This document shows positions 27,090-41,800 of a stretch of 64,000 bases of DNA, one piece after another (the stretch's first letter is position 1; every line of letters starts with the position of its first letter). The position numbers and the translations under genes are program-made. The DNA is from Strigops habroptila (taxonomy: Eukaryota; Chordata; Aves; Psittaciformes; Psittacidae). The notes below the pieces were generated by a model that saw only the letters and a program-made list of their open reading frames with translations, was not told the origin of the DNA and did no database searches. The DNA lies in NCBI RefSeq assembly GCF_004027225.2, contig NC_044277.2:85138283-85202282 (forward strand). Direction: 5' to 3'.

Positions 27090-28110
27090 CCCCTCTGCCA
27101 ACACTGAAGCCTTTCTCTGGTCATTTCTTGCTCCAGTTATCACATCCCTATTTCTGGGCTCAGGCCATTTTGCTCCCAGTCCCTCGGTCTGTTTCAAATC
27201 CCTCCAGCGAGCTTGCCACCTCATACCATTCATTCCCTGTCTCCTTGGCTCTGTGTCTCTGGGCTGTCTTCATCTCTTCTTTTCCCTCCAGAGGTGTTTG
27301 AACTCCTTAAGCCCTTTGCATTTCATACCTTACCTAAAATAGTGCTTTTATTCCTTCTGCGTTCTTTCCTGCCCTTGGTGATCCGCCTTGACTGTTCCTT
27401 TTGTCTGCTTTCCCCACTCCTGCCTCAGGGCCCCCTTCCATGCTGCCTTCTGATTAATGTGTGTCAGTGCCCTCCATTTCCTTCTCCAAATCACTTCTTG
27501 AAAGCCCACCTATTCTATAAAATGCAACCATTTAAAAGTTGCTCTTTGGGGCTGGCAAGGAGCAATTCCACCTTATTTGAAGGCATAAAACCAATACAAA
27601 ACCAGTACAACCTTTGTTTTCACACTTGGTACAGCCACCATTACCTCTTTTCTGTAATACCAAACTCTGTGGTGCTGATTTTCATGTGTGCCATAGACAT
27701 CCCTTAAAATACTGAGAAGCAGGGGAGGCAAAAATGGCTAGATGACTTCCGCACTTTCCTAACTCCCTGGGCTTGCATGGGGAAGAGTAGCTGCAGCTGG
27801 GTCACTGGGGTTTTGCACCACATGGGCCATCACCCCAGACACCATAATCTCTTCCCATCCTCCCTACTTCTCTTGCAGACATGCCGGTTGCACTACATAT
27901 CAGAAAAGTTTAGGGGATGTGAATTCTACCCACTGCAGAGGCCCTGTACCACATCTCCCTCATGCGGAGAAGCCCCAGAAGGCCCAGGCTGGGAAGTGGG
28001 TCTTTGGGCCAAGGCATTTTTGCTTGGTATTGTGCTTCTCTGAGGGCAGAGGGCAAAGTTTCAGTGCTTTATAAATATGATTAACTTGAATAATACAGTA
28101 ATAATAATGC
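27090..28110 (+). repeat. Possible ancient L2/L3-type LINE debris
   Basis: A long pyrimidine-rich stretch includes caaatcacttcttgaaagcc…acctattctataaaatgcaa, resembling the 'cttaaaacccacctcttcc' part of L2/L3/CR1-L3 tails. At 28055 it is followed by cagtgctttataaatatg and an AT-rich triplet tail. A 164-codon frame (27213-27707) lies in it but is Leu/Pro/Phe-rich, as expected from translated CT-rich DNA. The whole assignment is tentative. Confidence 0.25.
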
Positions 28111-28660
28111 TTTTTAAAATTACGTTATTTTTATGAGTATAATTAAATTGCTTGTATTTAATAATTCTGATTTAAAAACATCTCTTTGCAAAATTCCTCA
28201 GATCAAATTGCAATTATTCCTTTTCCTATGCAGTGGATTATGAGTGTATATTGGAACTACTCTGACATTTTTTTCTTTGCTCTAATCCAGCCAAACCCTT
28301 ACAAGCAGTATTTTACTTGTATTAGTGCTGTCTTGTTGATATTACGGGCACTTCAACCTGACTGTGTTTGGGGGTATTTATTTTGGCCATTGCATCATTA
28401 TGTATTTAGAAAAGAGGAAATAGCTATGTGCCTTTTAAATTGCTAACACTAAGGGGAGCACTTAATCTTTAGAGTATCTTAACTATAAATCCAACACATG
28501 TGTCAGAAAACACATGAATTCTTTGTACCTCAATATTCAAAGCTCATGATTAATGCTTAATGCAAAACACATACGAGGTAAGTGGAAATGGAATGCCACT
28601 TGCTTTAGGTTCCATTAAAGATCTTCAAAATCTACATTTAGCGATATTCCTGAAAAATCC
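28111..28660. other. AT-rich non-coding block
   Basis: Repeat-free AT-rich sequence with several TAATT and ATTA cores. A possible conserved element; no coding signal. Confidence 0.2.
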
Positions 28661-31600
28661 TTTGTATACCTCCTGAGGTATCTGTGTTTCTTTGCTGCTT
28701 GTTTGCTTTAAGTCTCCTGATGTCAAGCACTGTGCCTTCCTGATCACTCTCCAGCATTCAAGTCAGAGCTGCCCTTGGGAAGGTGAACGTGGGGATGGAG
28801 ACAGTGGGAGCAAAAAAAAGAGGCTATGCCTTGCCCACAGCTCACTGCTAGCTGTGTCAGACAAGGGGACACAAGAGGCTTTACACAAATAAGCAGCAGG
28901 ATAAAGCAGCCCATTTCCCTGCTTCAGGCGAAGTAAGACAAGGACTTATGGATCCCAGTTTTTCAGGGTCTTTTTTCTGCTGCTCCCAAAGGCTCCTTCA
29001 GAAAGGCAGCTCCTCACTAGATCCAGTGCCCTGTGGCTTGCATAAGAGCTGAGGCTGCACGGGCAGCCCAGTGGTGCTGCTAGGAGGCTGGCCTTGGCAA
29101 TGCTGGGAGTGACTGGCAGGTCCCTTCTGCCCCAGGACTAGGGCAATACTGAGACTTCAGAAACAATCGTCATGTGAGAAGCTGAGCAGATTCAGCCCCA
29201 GATATATAGCAATGCTCAGCAAAACCTCCTTTCGGAAGGCAAGTCCCCCTTGACCTTCATCATTGTAAATGAAGGTGCTGAGAAACCTGTGAATCCTGAA
29301 CTGCATGCCCCTGGTGACTCAGTGTGCGTCCATGGCCCCTATCCCCCAGTGTTATTTGGTGATATTGCTTTTCCCTGTGGAAAGTCTTTTATGTAAATGC
29401 TGTTTCAGCAGTTGTTATATCACTGCATTCTTGCATTCACAGGTATGATGGAGATTGCTCCTTGAGCATGGGCATGCTGCTTGGATTTGCTTGTGTTTTG
29501 GATCCTTCACATTTTCTTTAAGTGTGACACACACATAACATTCTCTAAAATGTACTGTGAGATGAAGTAGCAGTTTTAATCTCATTCCACAGACATGTTT
29601 TCCCGGGTTCATAAGGCCCCTTCAAAGGAAGCTGTCTCAACAATTCTACTGTACTTTCCCTAGACCCTTATTTATTCAGTAGAACAGAAGGTGTATCTTC
29701 TCTAGGATAGCAAGAGTTTGTGAGTGTTTGGAATCTTTTTGCACACTTACTTTAAAATGGACTTTTTCTATATTATTTATTTACTTTTTTTTTTAATACT
29801 GCAAGACAAAGTTCAGTATCACCCATGAAATGCACAGAAACTTCAATGTTATGTAAGCTTAAAAGTCTTTGAAATCACAAGCAGCACTCACACACATTTT
29901 GACTCTTCTGAGCAAAGCAGCATCTGTCAGAATCCTGTGGCCACAGACTGTGGAGCAGGTGCAGGGATGTTTATTCTATATGAAAACATGCTTTTTTAAA
30001 AATTTTTGGTTCCTGAGATAACTTCACTGAAATATCCCATGGATGAATAGTTGATAACACACCCATTTTTACTGTGGAGGATATATCTGCCATGACGGTA
30101 TCATTCTGGCAGTGTGAATAGATAAGCAAATTGTATTCAAGATTCACAGGCTGAAACTTTATCTGTTGATGAGCTAGGAAAACACTTAAATATGACACTG
30201 CAAGTACTGGTAGAAACAGCAGTTCCACAGCTCTGTTATCTTCACAGTGATATTTTATAGTCCAATGTTCCTGGGAAGCAGCATTCTTAATCTCCTTCAG
30301 GTTGTGAAGTAGCACTCACAAGCTTTTTTGTGGGTATGTTATAGGCAGACCAAGAATAAAGAACCACAAGAAACTGGAAGAGACCTTTGTTGAAGGCCAC
30401 TTCGATTCAGATCAGACACTCTATGAACAACTTTCACAGTCTCAGAAGGAAAAGCACAGGGATTAAATGCAATTAACTATAGGCATTATCCTGCTGCAAG
30501 CCTAAAACTCACTCTCCTGGGCTTCGTCTTGCAGTGCAGTATACCTCTATTATCCACCATTTACAAACTCTGCAAAATCTTTCCTGGCCTCTCAGGGAGA
30601 ATGCAGGACTGTGTGTTATAGGATCCAGATGAGACTTCCGGATAGTGAATTAAGAAAATCAGATTCAATTTAGGAATGGGATGATGATCATAACCATCTC
30701 TTTGGAAGTTCCATTACCTGTTTTTACTGATGCAATCAAAGAAAGGTGGTTGGTGTCTTGGTTCAAAGCATGTACATTGGCAGAAGAGAGTTAATGCTTC
30801 AGCTTTCTTCCCAGTGGTAAGTGGTCAATGCCTACTTTCAGTAACTGATATACTGGAAAACAAGCAGAAGCATTTTGCTTAATTGTGTAGGTGTGGCAGC
30901 TATGGTTTATTTTGTGATTGTGGTGCATGTGTGGATTATACAAGGAGGTGAGCTGATTTTGGAACTTAGCACCATGTTATGACTTACCAGTGTTACGACT
31001 GAGGAACACAAATAATGGCAACTGTCCTTATCTCACACCAATCCTATTTATTATTTTCTTTTAATCCACTTTATTTCTATTCTACTTGATGCTACTTGAG
31101 TCTCTCGATTTGATTTCATGTAAGAAGGAGTCCTGCAATGGTTCAGCTCTACTTTTGACTGTTGCCAAGTGCAGTTTTAGGCACAGTGCAAACCACCCTG
31201 GGTCCCATGACCAGAAAAAACTCACAGACTGTTTAAATTATTTGTTGACCACAGTTACATGAGGAAGAGTGACTAGAGTGACAAGGTCCCATCTAGACTA
31301 CCATGCTACCCTGGCTGCATTGTCCTGCACCAACATTCAGAGCAGTGGGAACCCAAGCTGCTGTGCAGAGAGCTGGGAGAGCAGCAAATTCTGGCACCTG
31401 ACATGAATTTGCTCTAGCCGACAAATCCAAAGTAGTTTTTTTGGTAAATGCTGGACTAAATAAAGACTACTGGGATTTAATTTTACTTGAAAAATACAGG
31501 ACAAAGTAAAGTATGAAGTAATGCCTTCCCATTCCTTCACTTTGCCATCGCTCTGTTTATACAGCCTGGGTAGTGATGCCTCATATTAGAGGAAAAGCTG

Positions 31601-33539
31601 CACTGCAGAGAGCAGGTATACACCACTTGCATCTTTCAGCTGTGGTCCCTCAGTCAATGGTATGCATCATGGGACCTGATCATTATGGAGTCTCTCCTGC
31701 TTATGTGGCATTGGGCAGGTTTCAATTCAATGTGATTCATGCTGTGTAGATTTTCAGTAGTTGGGTGCTATTTTAAATAAACAAACACATGTCTTAGATC
31801 CCACTTACAGAGTCTTTCCTATTCCTGACCCCTACAGTCACTGTATGAGAGCAGGAATCTGTGTGCTTCCTTATGATGTGAGTTTCCTTAGTGCTCCTTT
31901 TGCAGTGGTACTTGGATTGTATTTATCCAGAACACCTTGGAAAAAAGAAAAAATAGACATTCTTTCAAAACTCAACAGCTGAGTATTATGGGACCATCAC
32001 ATCCATCATCTAAATTATTAGAGGCAGTACTAGCAATATAGTTGCTGACAGACTCTCACTTGACCAAACAGAAGAGCTGAGGTGGGTAGACAGGCTGGAT
32101 ATGCTATTGTTTATTTGCCATTATCATTAGGCTGCATTAAGACTGACAAAAAATGCTTAACACATCTGTCAAAATCATTAGTTTTCCCACACCAAAATAT
32201 GCTGTTGTTGCAGATTTTTTCGGAGTGGTATTGATAAACACAGACTTGAGTTAATTTCTTCGATTTGTGAGGAAATATTTGGTCTTGGGAAAAGATGCTG
32301 TGTGGTTAGCAAGTTTTGCTGTTCAGAATTCTGTGAAGAGGCAGCAGCCCAAAGTAGACAATGTAAGCAAAGGAGAGTTTGCTCCTTGCCTGGTTCTCTG
32401 ATTAGAGAAAACCTTTGAGTGAGGAATTGGTTTTCTTTGACATTCCTACAAGAATAATTTACTTTCACATTCTCTGGCCCACTCTGTGCCAAGACTGGCA
32501 TAGATGGGTAAATAAAACAGTTGATGTTTTGAGGCTAGCTAGGCTCAACATCACTGGGTTTCCTTTTCTCCTCTGTGGTAAATTAAACAGTGCTGTCATT
32601 CAGTGCGAGAACAGGGATATCATGTGAAAGAAGAGATGTACTATCAATTGCATCATTAATAGAGGTATGCTTGATGTGTGGTGAATATCTCCCAGGACAC
32701 AGCCTGGATAGCATGCTAGTCTGATTTCATTGCTCCCATCTGATCTTGAGGCCTCAGTATATTCATACCCTCTTTTTCAGTGAAGGCAGGAGTTGATATT
32801 CTAGCCCCATACAAACAAAGTTACTCTCAGTGAACCACAGCATGCCATATCACCATCTGGAGCACATTTCTGAGAGCAATCAGTACTGTTGTCTATCACG
32901 TCTCTCTGCCAGCAGCTGTTTCCTGCCAAGCTCATTGCCTCCAGGTCTCCACTGTTGTCTTCTCAGCTAGGTCTTTCTAGGCTATGCAGATCATGGGCAG
33001 CCAGTCTGGGAGAGCTGTAAAGCATACAGACCATTCACTATACAGAGTTTAGTAATATATCTGTTTCTGACTTTGCCTGGTTCCCTATGACCTTGATTCC
33101 AAGTATTAATGAAAATATGCTGTTAATATTGCATGGCTTAATTTTCCTTTGGGGATTTGGGGGGAGAGGGAAGGGGAGAGGTAAATAGCACAGTGGTGAA
33201 AATCCGTGATTTACTGGCACATAGTTGGATAGGCATTTTCCTAACCAACAACACCAGTATTGATGAGCATAGGCTGGGACTATATCCACCGCCAGTAAAT
33301 TACACTACACCTTCCCTCAGAAGATTCAGCTATAGCATCTTGTTCAAAATCCTGAAAGTTTTGGAAAAGCATCCCACCTGTTTCAGTTAAAATACTAAGC
33401 TGTGTTTTACCTGCTACACAGAAGTCTCCATTAAACATCATGGTAAAATAAATAGTGAAAAGCTTAGCACTCATACATGCTATGACCATAAGATGGAGAT
33501 ATTGGGCTACAAAAGAAATTATGTACTTCATTCCCTCAC
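28661..33539. other. Gene desert, centre part
   Basis: Short frames only (114 codons or fewer). No repeat family, RNA gene or exon recognised. Confidence 0.65.
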
Positions 33540-34110
33540 CACTTTGGTTATTGTGGTCTTATTTAAAGAAAAATTATGACAATGATTAGCTAAAATTAGT
33601 ACTGTGGTAGGGATTAGAGACCAGCCAAACCAGGATGGCAGAGTGCTAGGAATATTAAATCTGGATTTTAAAGTGAAATTAAATGTGAAAATGTGATCTT
33701 TTATTCTAATGATTTCGACAGTGTATTATGGTGTGCCTTTGTGTCACAAACATGTTGAAACATCGTATTTCCAAATAGCAGAGTTGCCCTCCTTTCTCAT
33801 GAGTGGGAAATTATATATAGTGTATAAGGCTCTCAAGGCAAGTGAAATGGCTTGTCAGCTGTACTTTGAACATAAACTGAGTGAATGCCGTTTTTTCATA
33901 CAAGTAGAAAGAAGGGCTTAATTTGGTTGATGGAAACTTTCAATTATTAGCCGTTAATCATTAATGATAGAAGATAGTTATTAGATAAGGGGAAGGGTGG
34001 TTTCTTAATAGCAAAGGTAATTACTGGAGAGATCTGATATCACCAAGAGCATATCAGATTTATCATCAGTTGAAATCTTACACCACAGTCCAGGCGCCTG
34101 TTTTAAAGCG
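33540..34110. other. AT-rich non-coding block next to CR1
   Basis: It contains a dense TAAT stretch (caattattagccgttaatca then ttaatga, about 33941-33967). No gene signal. Confidence 0.2.
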
Positions 34111-34213
34111 ATGTTTTGTTCAGTTAGCAGTTCTGACTTGCGTGTATGAGGAAGCCATGAATGAAATTCAGTGGCCTGTGTGGTGGAAGAGATTAGACAA
34201 AATGATCATGGGG

Positions 34214-35860
34214 GTCACAGGATCACAGAACAGCTGAAATTGAAAGACAGGTCTGGAGGCCATCTAGTCCAACCCTCTGTGTTCAAAGCAGGGTCAGCTA
34301 CGGCAGCAAGTTTCTCAAAACCATGTCCTGTTGGGTTTTCAGTACTTCCAAGGATGGAGACTCCACCTCTCTGAACAGCCTGTGCCAATGTCTGGCCACC
34401 TTTACAGTAAGTGCTGAATAGAGGGGAAGGATCATATCCCTTGACCTGCCAGTAACAGTCATCCTGGTGTAACCCAGGATACTGTTGACCTTCTTTGCCA
34501 CGTGGATTCATTGCTGGGTCATGGGCAACTGGGTGTCTACTAGGACCCCCTGGATCCTTTTCTGCAAAGCTGACCTCCAGCTGGTTGACCACCAGTCTGT
34601 ACTAATGCATAGGGTTATTCCTCTCCATATGCAGGACCTTGCACTTCCCTTTATTAAACTTCATGAGGGTCCTGTCGGCCCATTTACACTCAAAATGACA
34701 CCACACTCACTTGGTGTATTGGCCACCACTTCCAGCTTTCATCTGTGTCTGTATCATCTGTAGACTTGTTGAGGGTGCACTCTGTATCCCATTGTGAAGG
34801 TTATTAATGAAGATTTTAACAGTATTGAGCCCAGTATTTAACTCTGGGGCTCACCACTAGTCACTGGACTCCAGACAGACTTTGTGCTGCTGGTTACAGC
34901 CCTTTGAGCCTGTTAGTCATTAAGCTTTCACTCCAGCCCACTGTCCACTTATCTAGCCCATACTTCATCAGTTTGTCAATGAGGATGTTACAGGAGACAG
35001 TGCCAAAAGCCTTGCTAAAGCTAACATAAACAAAATCCATTGTTCTCCCCTCATCCATTGAGTTAGTCACTTTGCTGTAGAAGGCCATCAGATCAATCAG
35101 GCATGATTTTCCCCTTCATAAATCCACACTGAATACTCTCAGTCACCTTCGTGTCTTTAATGTGTTTGGAAATGATTTCCAGCATAACTTGCTTCATCAT
35201 GTTCCCAGGGATTGAGGTGAGGCTGACTAACTGGTAGTGCCCCAAATCATCCTTATTGCACCTCTGGAAGTTAGCAGTGATACTCACTTTTTTTTCCAGT
35301 CCTGAGGAACTTGCCCCAGTTGCCCTGACCTTTCAATGATTATCAAGAGTGGCCTCACAATGATATCTGCCAGATCCCTCAGCACTTGTGGATACATACC
35401 ATCAAGACCTGTGGACTTGTGTGGATCCAATTTGCTTAAATAGTGCCTAACTGGATCCTCCTCCACCAAGGGTAATTTTCCTTACTCCAGACTTTTCCAT
35501 CAGTCTTGGGGACCTGGGATTGCTGAAGGCCAGTCATACTGGTAAGGCTGAGGCAAAGGTGGCACTCAGTGCCTTGACCTTTTCATATCTTTTGTTGTCA
35601 AGTCCCTGAATATACCAAAGTCTATTCTCCTGAAGCCCAAGGTTGTGATGCTGCTTTTTGCCTTCTTCCCTTCTTTCAGGATCCTGACTCAGTCATCTCA
35701 TGGTCACTGCAGTCACAGCTGCCCCCAACTTTCACACCCATGACCAATTCTTCCTTGTTTGTAAGTAACAGGTCTAACAGAGCATCACCCTTCACTGCCT
35801 CCTTGACCATCTGTGTCAGGAGGTCCTTTCTGACCTTAAAGATTCATGACTCCCTAGATA
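34214..35860 (-). mobile_element. CR1 LINE fragment with broken reverse transcriptase
   Basis: About 1.65 kb of an old CR1 copy in minus orientation, 3' end at left (gatcacagaacagctgaaat) and 5' truncated near 35.86 kb. Three short minus-strand frames preserve reverse-transcriptase segments: 35284-35469 (LSKLDPHKSTGLDGMYPQVL), 35093-35287 (LVSLTSIPGNMMKQVMLEII) and 34894-35088 (FVYVSFSKAFGTVSCNILID). They are split by frameshifts and stops. In the last segment the usual LDFSKAFDTV has Ser and Gly in place of both Asp, so catalysis is lost. A discontinuity near 35600 suggests an internal deletion or a different CR1 subfamily. This is a dead element; no target-site duplication was found. Confidence 0.92.
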
Positions 35861-38800
35861 TAGAAACTCTGATTTTCAGCACTGGTCTGAATTTGCCATA
35901 CTAGCAATAGGTAAACAGACATCTACTGGTAAATGAATCAGATTCCCAGAGAGAACAATGACAGAGCACCCCAGAAACTCACTTATACATTAATTCTTCT
36001 GGTTAGAACCACCCTTTAGCAATTCTGCTTCACAAGCAGAATTAAAATTTTCTTTCTTCTTCTGTATCAATAGCAGTAACTATCTTTGAGCCAAGGAACT
36101 AAATACCCATGACCCTGAATTTAAAGAGAAATTCTCTTGAGAAAAGTAAATGATTTATGACGGAGTGAAAGGATGTTGAAATTAATAAGACCAGAGTGTA
36201 CATTTGAAGTTTAGCAAGTGCAAAAAAAATGCTTTTATAAGAAGGCCAAATGGGGTAATATTTTTATGTGGTTGCTTCTATAAGTGTAATCACAGAAATT
36301 AAATTAGGAGTTATCTAAAAGAATTTTGGGGGTTTTGATAGAACAGAGGTCAGGGGGATGCAGTTCAAAGAAATTTGTAGAATATACCATGTACCTGGGG
36401 GCAAGGAAACTATTGGTCTGTTTGGTATGCCTTATAAAATGTAGGTAAGGTACATGGAAACAGTAAGTATTTGCATTGCCTGGGTTGGGTAGGTGCCTAA
36501 GATGGAAGCCCAGTGTCCCTAGACTGCCTATGGAGGCAGTGGGGAGAGATGGGATTCCCCTTGGAGAAGCCAAGTTTATGTCTGCACTGCAGAACTCAAT
36601 AGTGCCATCCAGTTTCCTGTATGTGTGTGTGATCACCCAGATTCAGCACAAGGTGAGAGACCTCCTCAGTCCTCAATACTTCCTTCTCATGATCTGTTTT
36701 CTGTAAGAAAGTAGCCTGGACAAGGAGAAGTGGATGCCTGGGGCACTGGCAACATGGGGTCCTCTGAGAACCTAAGTGCAGTTCCTGCAGTGAAACTCCT
36801 TCAAGGACCCTCTGTCCTTACACTGATCCTCTAAACCCATGCAAGTTAGGCAGCACAAATATGCAAACAGGTACAGTGCCATACACTGACCCCGAGGGAG
36901 CTTAGTTCTGCAAATCACAGTGCTTGTTTCTGCCTGTCAATCTGGACATAGGTGTCTAGCTGCAGTTACTTTTTTTCTGCGTGAAGATAAACAGTACTTT
37001 TGACATTGGAAATTACTCTTGCCAAAGAGATTTTGAACTTTAGGCAGCCAAGTTAAGGAGTATTGGTGTCAGCAGCCCATCTGGAGTCGTATGATAGATG
37101 GGCAGCATAGCCAGGAAAAGCACCCGGGTGCCCTGACACTGGGCCAATGCTGCCTCCCCTCTTCAGCCACTGCACTCCTCAAGGTGTTTTATTGCTTATG
37201 TCTTTCAGGACATGTGAAAAAGGCTTAAAATACACAAGACAAATTATCTGACATGATTCTCTGGAAAATGTTGTGTATCTTAAATGCAGCCAAAGTGCAG
37301 AGTGTATGCCAGTTGTAACAGTAATCACTCATTTTCTGCTTTGACCTAGCTGAGAAATTACAGACTTGGAAAGGAGTAATTTGAATGTAAGAATTTTTGC
37401 CATTTCAAAGATTTTCTTTCTTTTTTTTCCTTCTGGGAGCAGCATGTGCTGTGCGAGTTGCTTCTCCACTTCCTCAGAACACATCCTACTTCATCTGGCC
37501 CTGCTCCCCTAACGTAGTTAACATATTGGAGATACATAACTGTATCATATCTCACTTTCTGCTACTCAAACTCTGCCTCAGACATTCACTCAGAAGCCAG
37601 AAATGGGACTGGTAAGGGTTAAAAGTTAGAAGATCTGCGAATCGCAGAAGAATTTCTCACTGTTTCCAGGTCAAGTATTCATAGGTTGTTTTGTTTTGAG
37701 CAGCAGCCTCTAGACTTGGACCATATCAGCATACAGAGCAGGGCTGACACTGAGACATCCATTTAATAAATATTTACTTTTATATGTGTGTGTGTATACT
37801 TGCATATGTATGTGTGTTCACTGTGCTCACATCTAATGTCCATCCTTAATAGATGGGTTTATCCCACTCTTCGACTTGCCTGCAAGACAAGCCCAGGACA
37901 CATATTTATTAGAAATAGTACTCTGGAATGCATTTGTGGTTGTAGAGTGCATTTCATGGTATCCTGCTTTAAACTTGTGCTAGTACTACTATTTTTAACA
38001 GCAGGGTAGCTGCATCACTCAACTGTTGGCACAATGAACTGAAATAGAAAAAAAAGCTCTTAAACTACAGTCTCCACTGATACAATAAGTTATGTTGGAA
38101 ACATTTCCTCACATTTATTGTCTCCTTAGAAATGAAATTAAAACATTTGAAAGCTTTTCATCCTTCCACTAGTTTGTTTTGAAAAGCTGGTTGTTATATG
38201 AGCTAAAAAAGGGAGCTGAGAATTTTTTATGATGCATACAAAAAACATTCATATAGAATATGTCAGTATGCAATGATTAAAATCACATACAAAAGTATAG
38301 GCAATAAAAGACAGTTATTTTCCAGAGCACATGGAAAAATCATAGTAAAGATGAGGCTTAAATGCACATTTTTGGGATAATGTATATGGAGCAATGTCAG
38401 TGTGCAGGAGTACTTGTAATTTATTCTTCTTTGAAACAATTTTGTTTCTGGAAATCCAAACAAATAACTTCAAAATTTCACAATTCGTCTTGGTTATAGT
38501 ATTTTTGTGTTCATTAGATTTCTTGGATCAGATTGTAATTTCCTCTTATTTATTTATTGCAAATTTAATCTATTGTTCTTTGAATTGATAGATATATTCT
38601 GAATTTGAATTGTAGGAATGTGAATGAATCAAATAATACTAGTGAAGCCAACAATTGATCTTCCATATTTGGCAATGGCACAGCTCTTTCTAACATGAAT
38701 GCTGCCACTTCCTTTGAACATTTATGTATGCAGCTCTTTATGATTAATATTTTCTATAGACCTCAGCTATCTTTGGATGGAGCCAGGAAAAGCATGGCTG

Positions 38801-41800
38801 TGTGTGTCTGACTTCTTATCTTATGAAAAGCACCCCCGTATTAGTTTTATTTATTCCTCTGTGGGATAAACCATTTTTCTTCTATGTACGTTGTCTGGCA
38901 TGAAGTGTCCTTTTCTGACGCTTGCTTTTTAATCAGAGCTATATTCCACCTCTGCCCAGGCCCCACTCATTGTACCTAGGCCACAAGGTGTTTGCCAGTG
39001 GAAAGTTGAGAACAGCCTGCAACATGCAGTTTTAACTTCATGGAGCAAAATAAGGAAGGTTTTTCTTTTTGTGTTAAGATCTTTTGTGCAACTGGTTTGT
39101 ACCTGCCTTGCAGTAAAGCTGATTGACTCCAATCCTCAGATTCATTGTGAAATTCATCCAACAGCCATTCCCTGCTTTATACATAACACAACAATAAAAA
39201 TTTCATCTTGATTATGATCCCTTAATTTAACCAACCAACTATCATCCATAATGGCCACTAACTTTTACACCTATACAAATCATTAAAAAATCACTCTTCA
39301 AACTATTGTTATTTAGAAAGCTATGAATTTGCTGCAATGATGTGAAACTGCAGGCTATTTAGAAAGAACAAGCTTTACCTGAATTACTAGAGTTAAAAGC
39401 TTTTCCTCCAGGGAAATGTGACCTAGGGAAATGTTTCACATTATCCCAGGAAAAAGAGCCATGCTGAAAAGATTAGAAACCATCCCCTGCACACATGCAC
39501 ACATATGCTCACATGCACGCACGCTATCCCACCCCCAGCGGTACTGTGGGTAGCAGAAGGAGCAGCGCCCTTTCACAGACTCCTGCCTTGTGCTCAAAGG
39601 AAATGCAGCAGACATTTAAATATTTCCAAACCAAACATGACATCCTGAAGGATTCTCCTCCTGTGGCCTCATTATCTGCTTACATCTGTGTTTTTAACAA
39701 TCAAAAGAAAGGCTGAAGCAGGCAGAGCCACCCTAGACAGGAGCAGAAAGGGGAAGCGGAGAAGAAAAGAGAAAAAGTTTAATACCTTAACTCGTGAGGT
39801 AACTTAACTCGTGAAGGGCTGCCCTGACTTTCTGAGGAGACTAGGTTTAAAATATGATGGCTGAAATTTGTAATAATCATTAAAACAAACCATCTTTATT
39901 TTCTAAGGTATCACATGAAAGCGTATAGCTTTTATATGCGCTGGATGACTGCTCCTGCAAAGACAGTGGCAAGACCTGATCATTCCTCCAGAGTTTAGGG
40001 ACCAGTTCTTCCCTAAACCTGCACCTTCCCATTTGCTTTCCAATAGGGAGATCTTCTTCCTATTTGACCCTGGGGGCCCAGCAGGGCCTGAGGCTGACGT
40101 GACGAGCAAGCCGTTGACAGGAGTAATGAGTAATAAGCTGATTCAGACAAGACCTTTTTCAGTGAGTGTCAAACATCATCTGACCCCCATCAAAGCCTGA
40201 GGAGATCCTTCCAAAGGGTGTTCCCTACATCACCTACCTTCACAGTGCCTCCTCTTGTCCCTAACCCTCCCTGGATTTTGGCTTTAGTTTTGGGCATCTT
40301 TACACCAAACAACAATACAGCCTGCCTATTCTCCCTGGTGGTCTCATGTACCCCATTGCCATGAAAGGGTACCCACTGAAAAATTCCCAATCATTTCCAG
40401 CGTTTGTGGAAGGAACTGCAATAGTGACAGAGCATTGCAGACTTACTGCCTGTAAACATTCAGCTTTGGGGGAAAAAAAGAGTAATCAGCGAGGAATCTG
40501 GCTTCAAAGTCAATGGCATGATAGTGTGTGGTCAGGCTGCATTCTCCAGTGCTGGCTGAGGAGAGCCAGAGGGATTGTGTCTTGTTGATGTAAAGTGTCT
40601 GGAAAGCATCTCCAGAACAACCGCTCCAAAGAAGCTGTCTCACCTATAGCACAGGTTAGCCACAACCTGTGAGCTGAGTCAGCTGGGGTGGCAGAGTCAC
40701 CACCTGTGTCATCCCCGGGAAAGATACATAGGCTAAGCGTGTGGGCCAGCCCCACTCTTTGCCCCTTCCCACCACTGTTGAGAAGCTGTAATGTTGGGAT
40801 TGAGTATGAGGCTTCCAGAGAAGGGGAACAGAGGGCAAGCATAGGGAGCAGAGAGTGAGGTGGAGAGAGGAAGAGAAGAAGCCTGAAGCAAAGGAGATGA
40901 GAAACGAGAAATGGAGGATGAGAATAGAATCCTTGTTCCTCGCTCTAGCCATGTTCAGCAGCTCTCCTCCCACCAGACATACGCTCTGTTTTTTCACCGT
41001 AATAATGTGGTCATCCTGTAGATAGACTATTTTTATTTTCAAACATAAAAAGTATCTCTACCTGTAACGTGCTTATAGGTAGTTGCCTTAGCAAAACCCT
41101 GAGCAGCTCTTAATACTGTATCATGGCCTTCCTTGATAGACTTTGTGTGTATGAGTCAGCCAAGGTAGGCTTTTTGGTAGTTTGCTTTACAACTGAGCAC
41201 AGTTCAAGCTCTGAACACCAACTTTGGTGTTGCTTTATGTCATGGAATAACCTCCTGCATTGCACCTATCTGAATTACCCTGCTGAAGAGTCAAAGGCTG
41301 TTTCAAGCATGTCAGGGAACAGGTTGAGGTAAGGGCAGAGCAGAGCTAAGGAGAAAGGCATGTAAAAGGCCCTGGGCACAAGGGCTCTGTTCCCCTGGGC
41401 TGGAGGGAGCGTGGGTGGAAATATTGGCCTGATCAAATAAAAACCCAACAAGGAGTCAGCCCAAGTGCAGAAATTGGCTACTCTCTTCAAAATCCTGCTG
41501 GTCTTTGCCCTGTTGTTCATTTTGTGTCCCACTTGAGCACCCAAGTTGAGTTCAATCTAGCTGCCTTCTCCAAACTGTGTGCCTCGAGATACTCTGGATC
41601 CCAAAAGCCCTGGGAGTCATGAGTGACAACCAGCCTTCAATTTTAGACAACAGGCTTCCGACCTGAAAGATGAGTTATCTTGCTGAAGTGGCACGTGGAT
41701 CCCATAGCAAAGGTGTCTTGGGTTTCCCAGATGGAAGCTGAGGTTTGCCTTGAGACATGACATGCAGTGTGCCACTCTGACCTCCCTGCTGTGCTGCTGC

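Noticed and set aside
27213..27707. 164-codon plus frame, hydrophobic
   Set aside because: It looks like a membrane protein only because CT-rich DNA encodes Leu/Pro/Phe/Ser. No start context or homologue.
34215..34592. 125-codon minus frame
   Set aside because: It lies entirely within the CR1 3' region.
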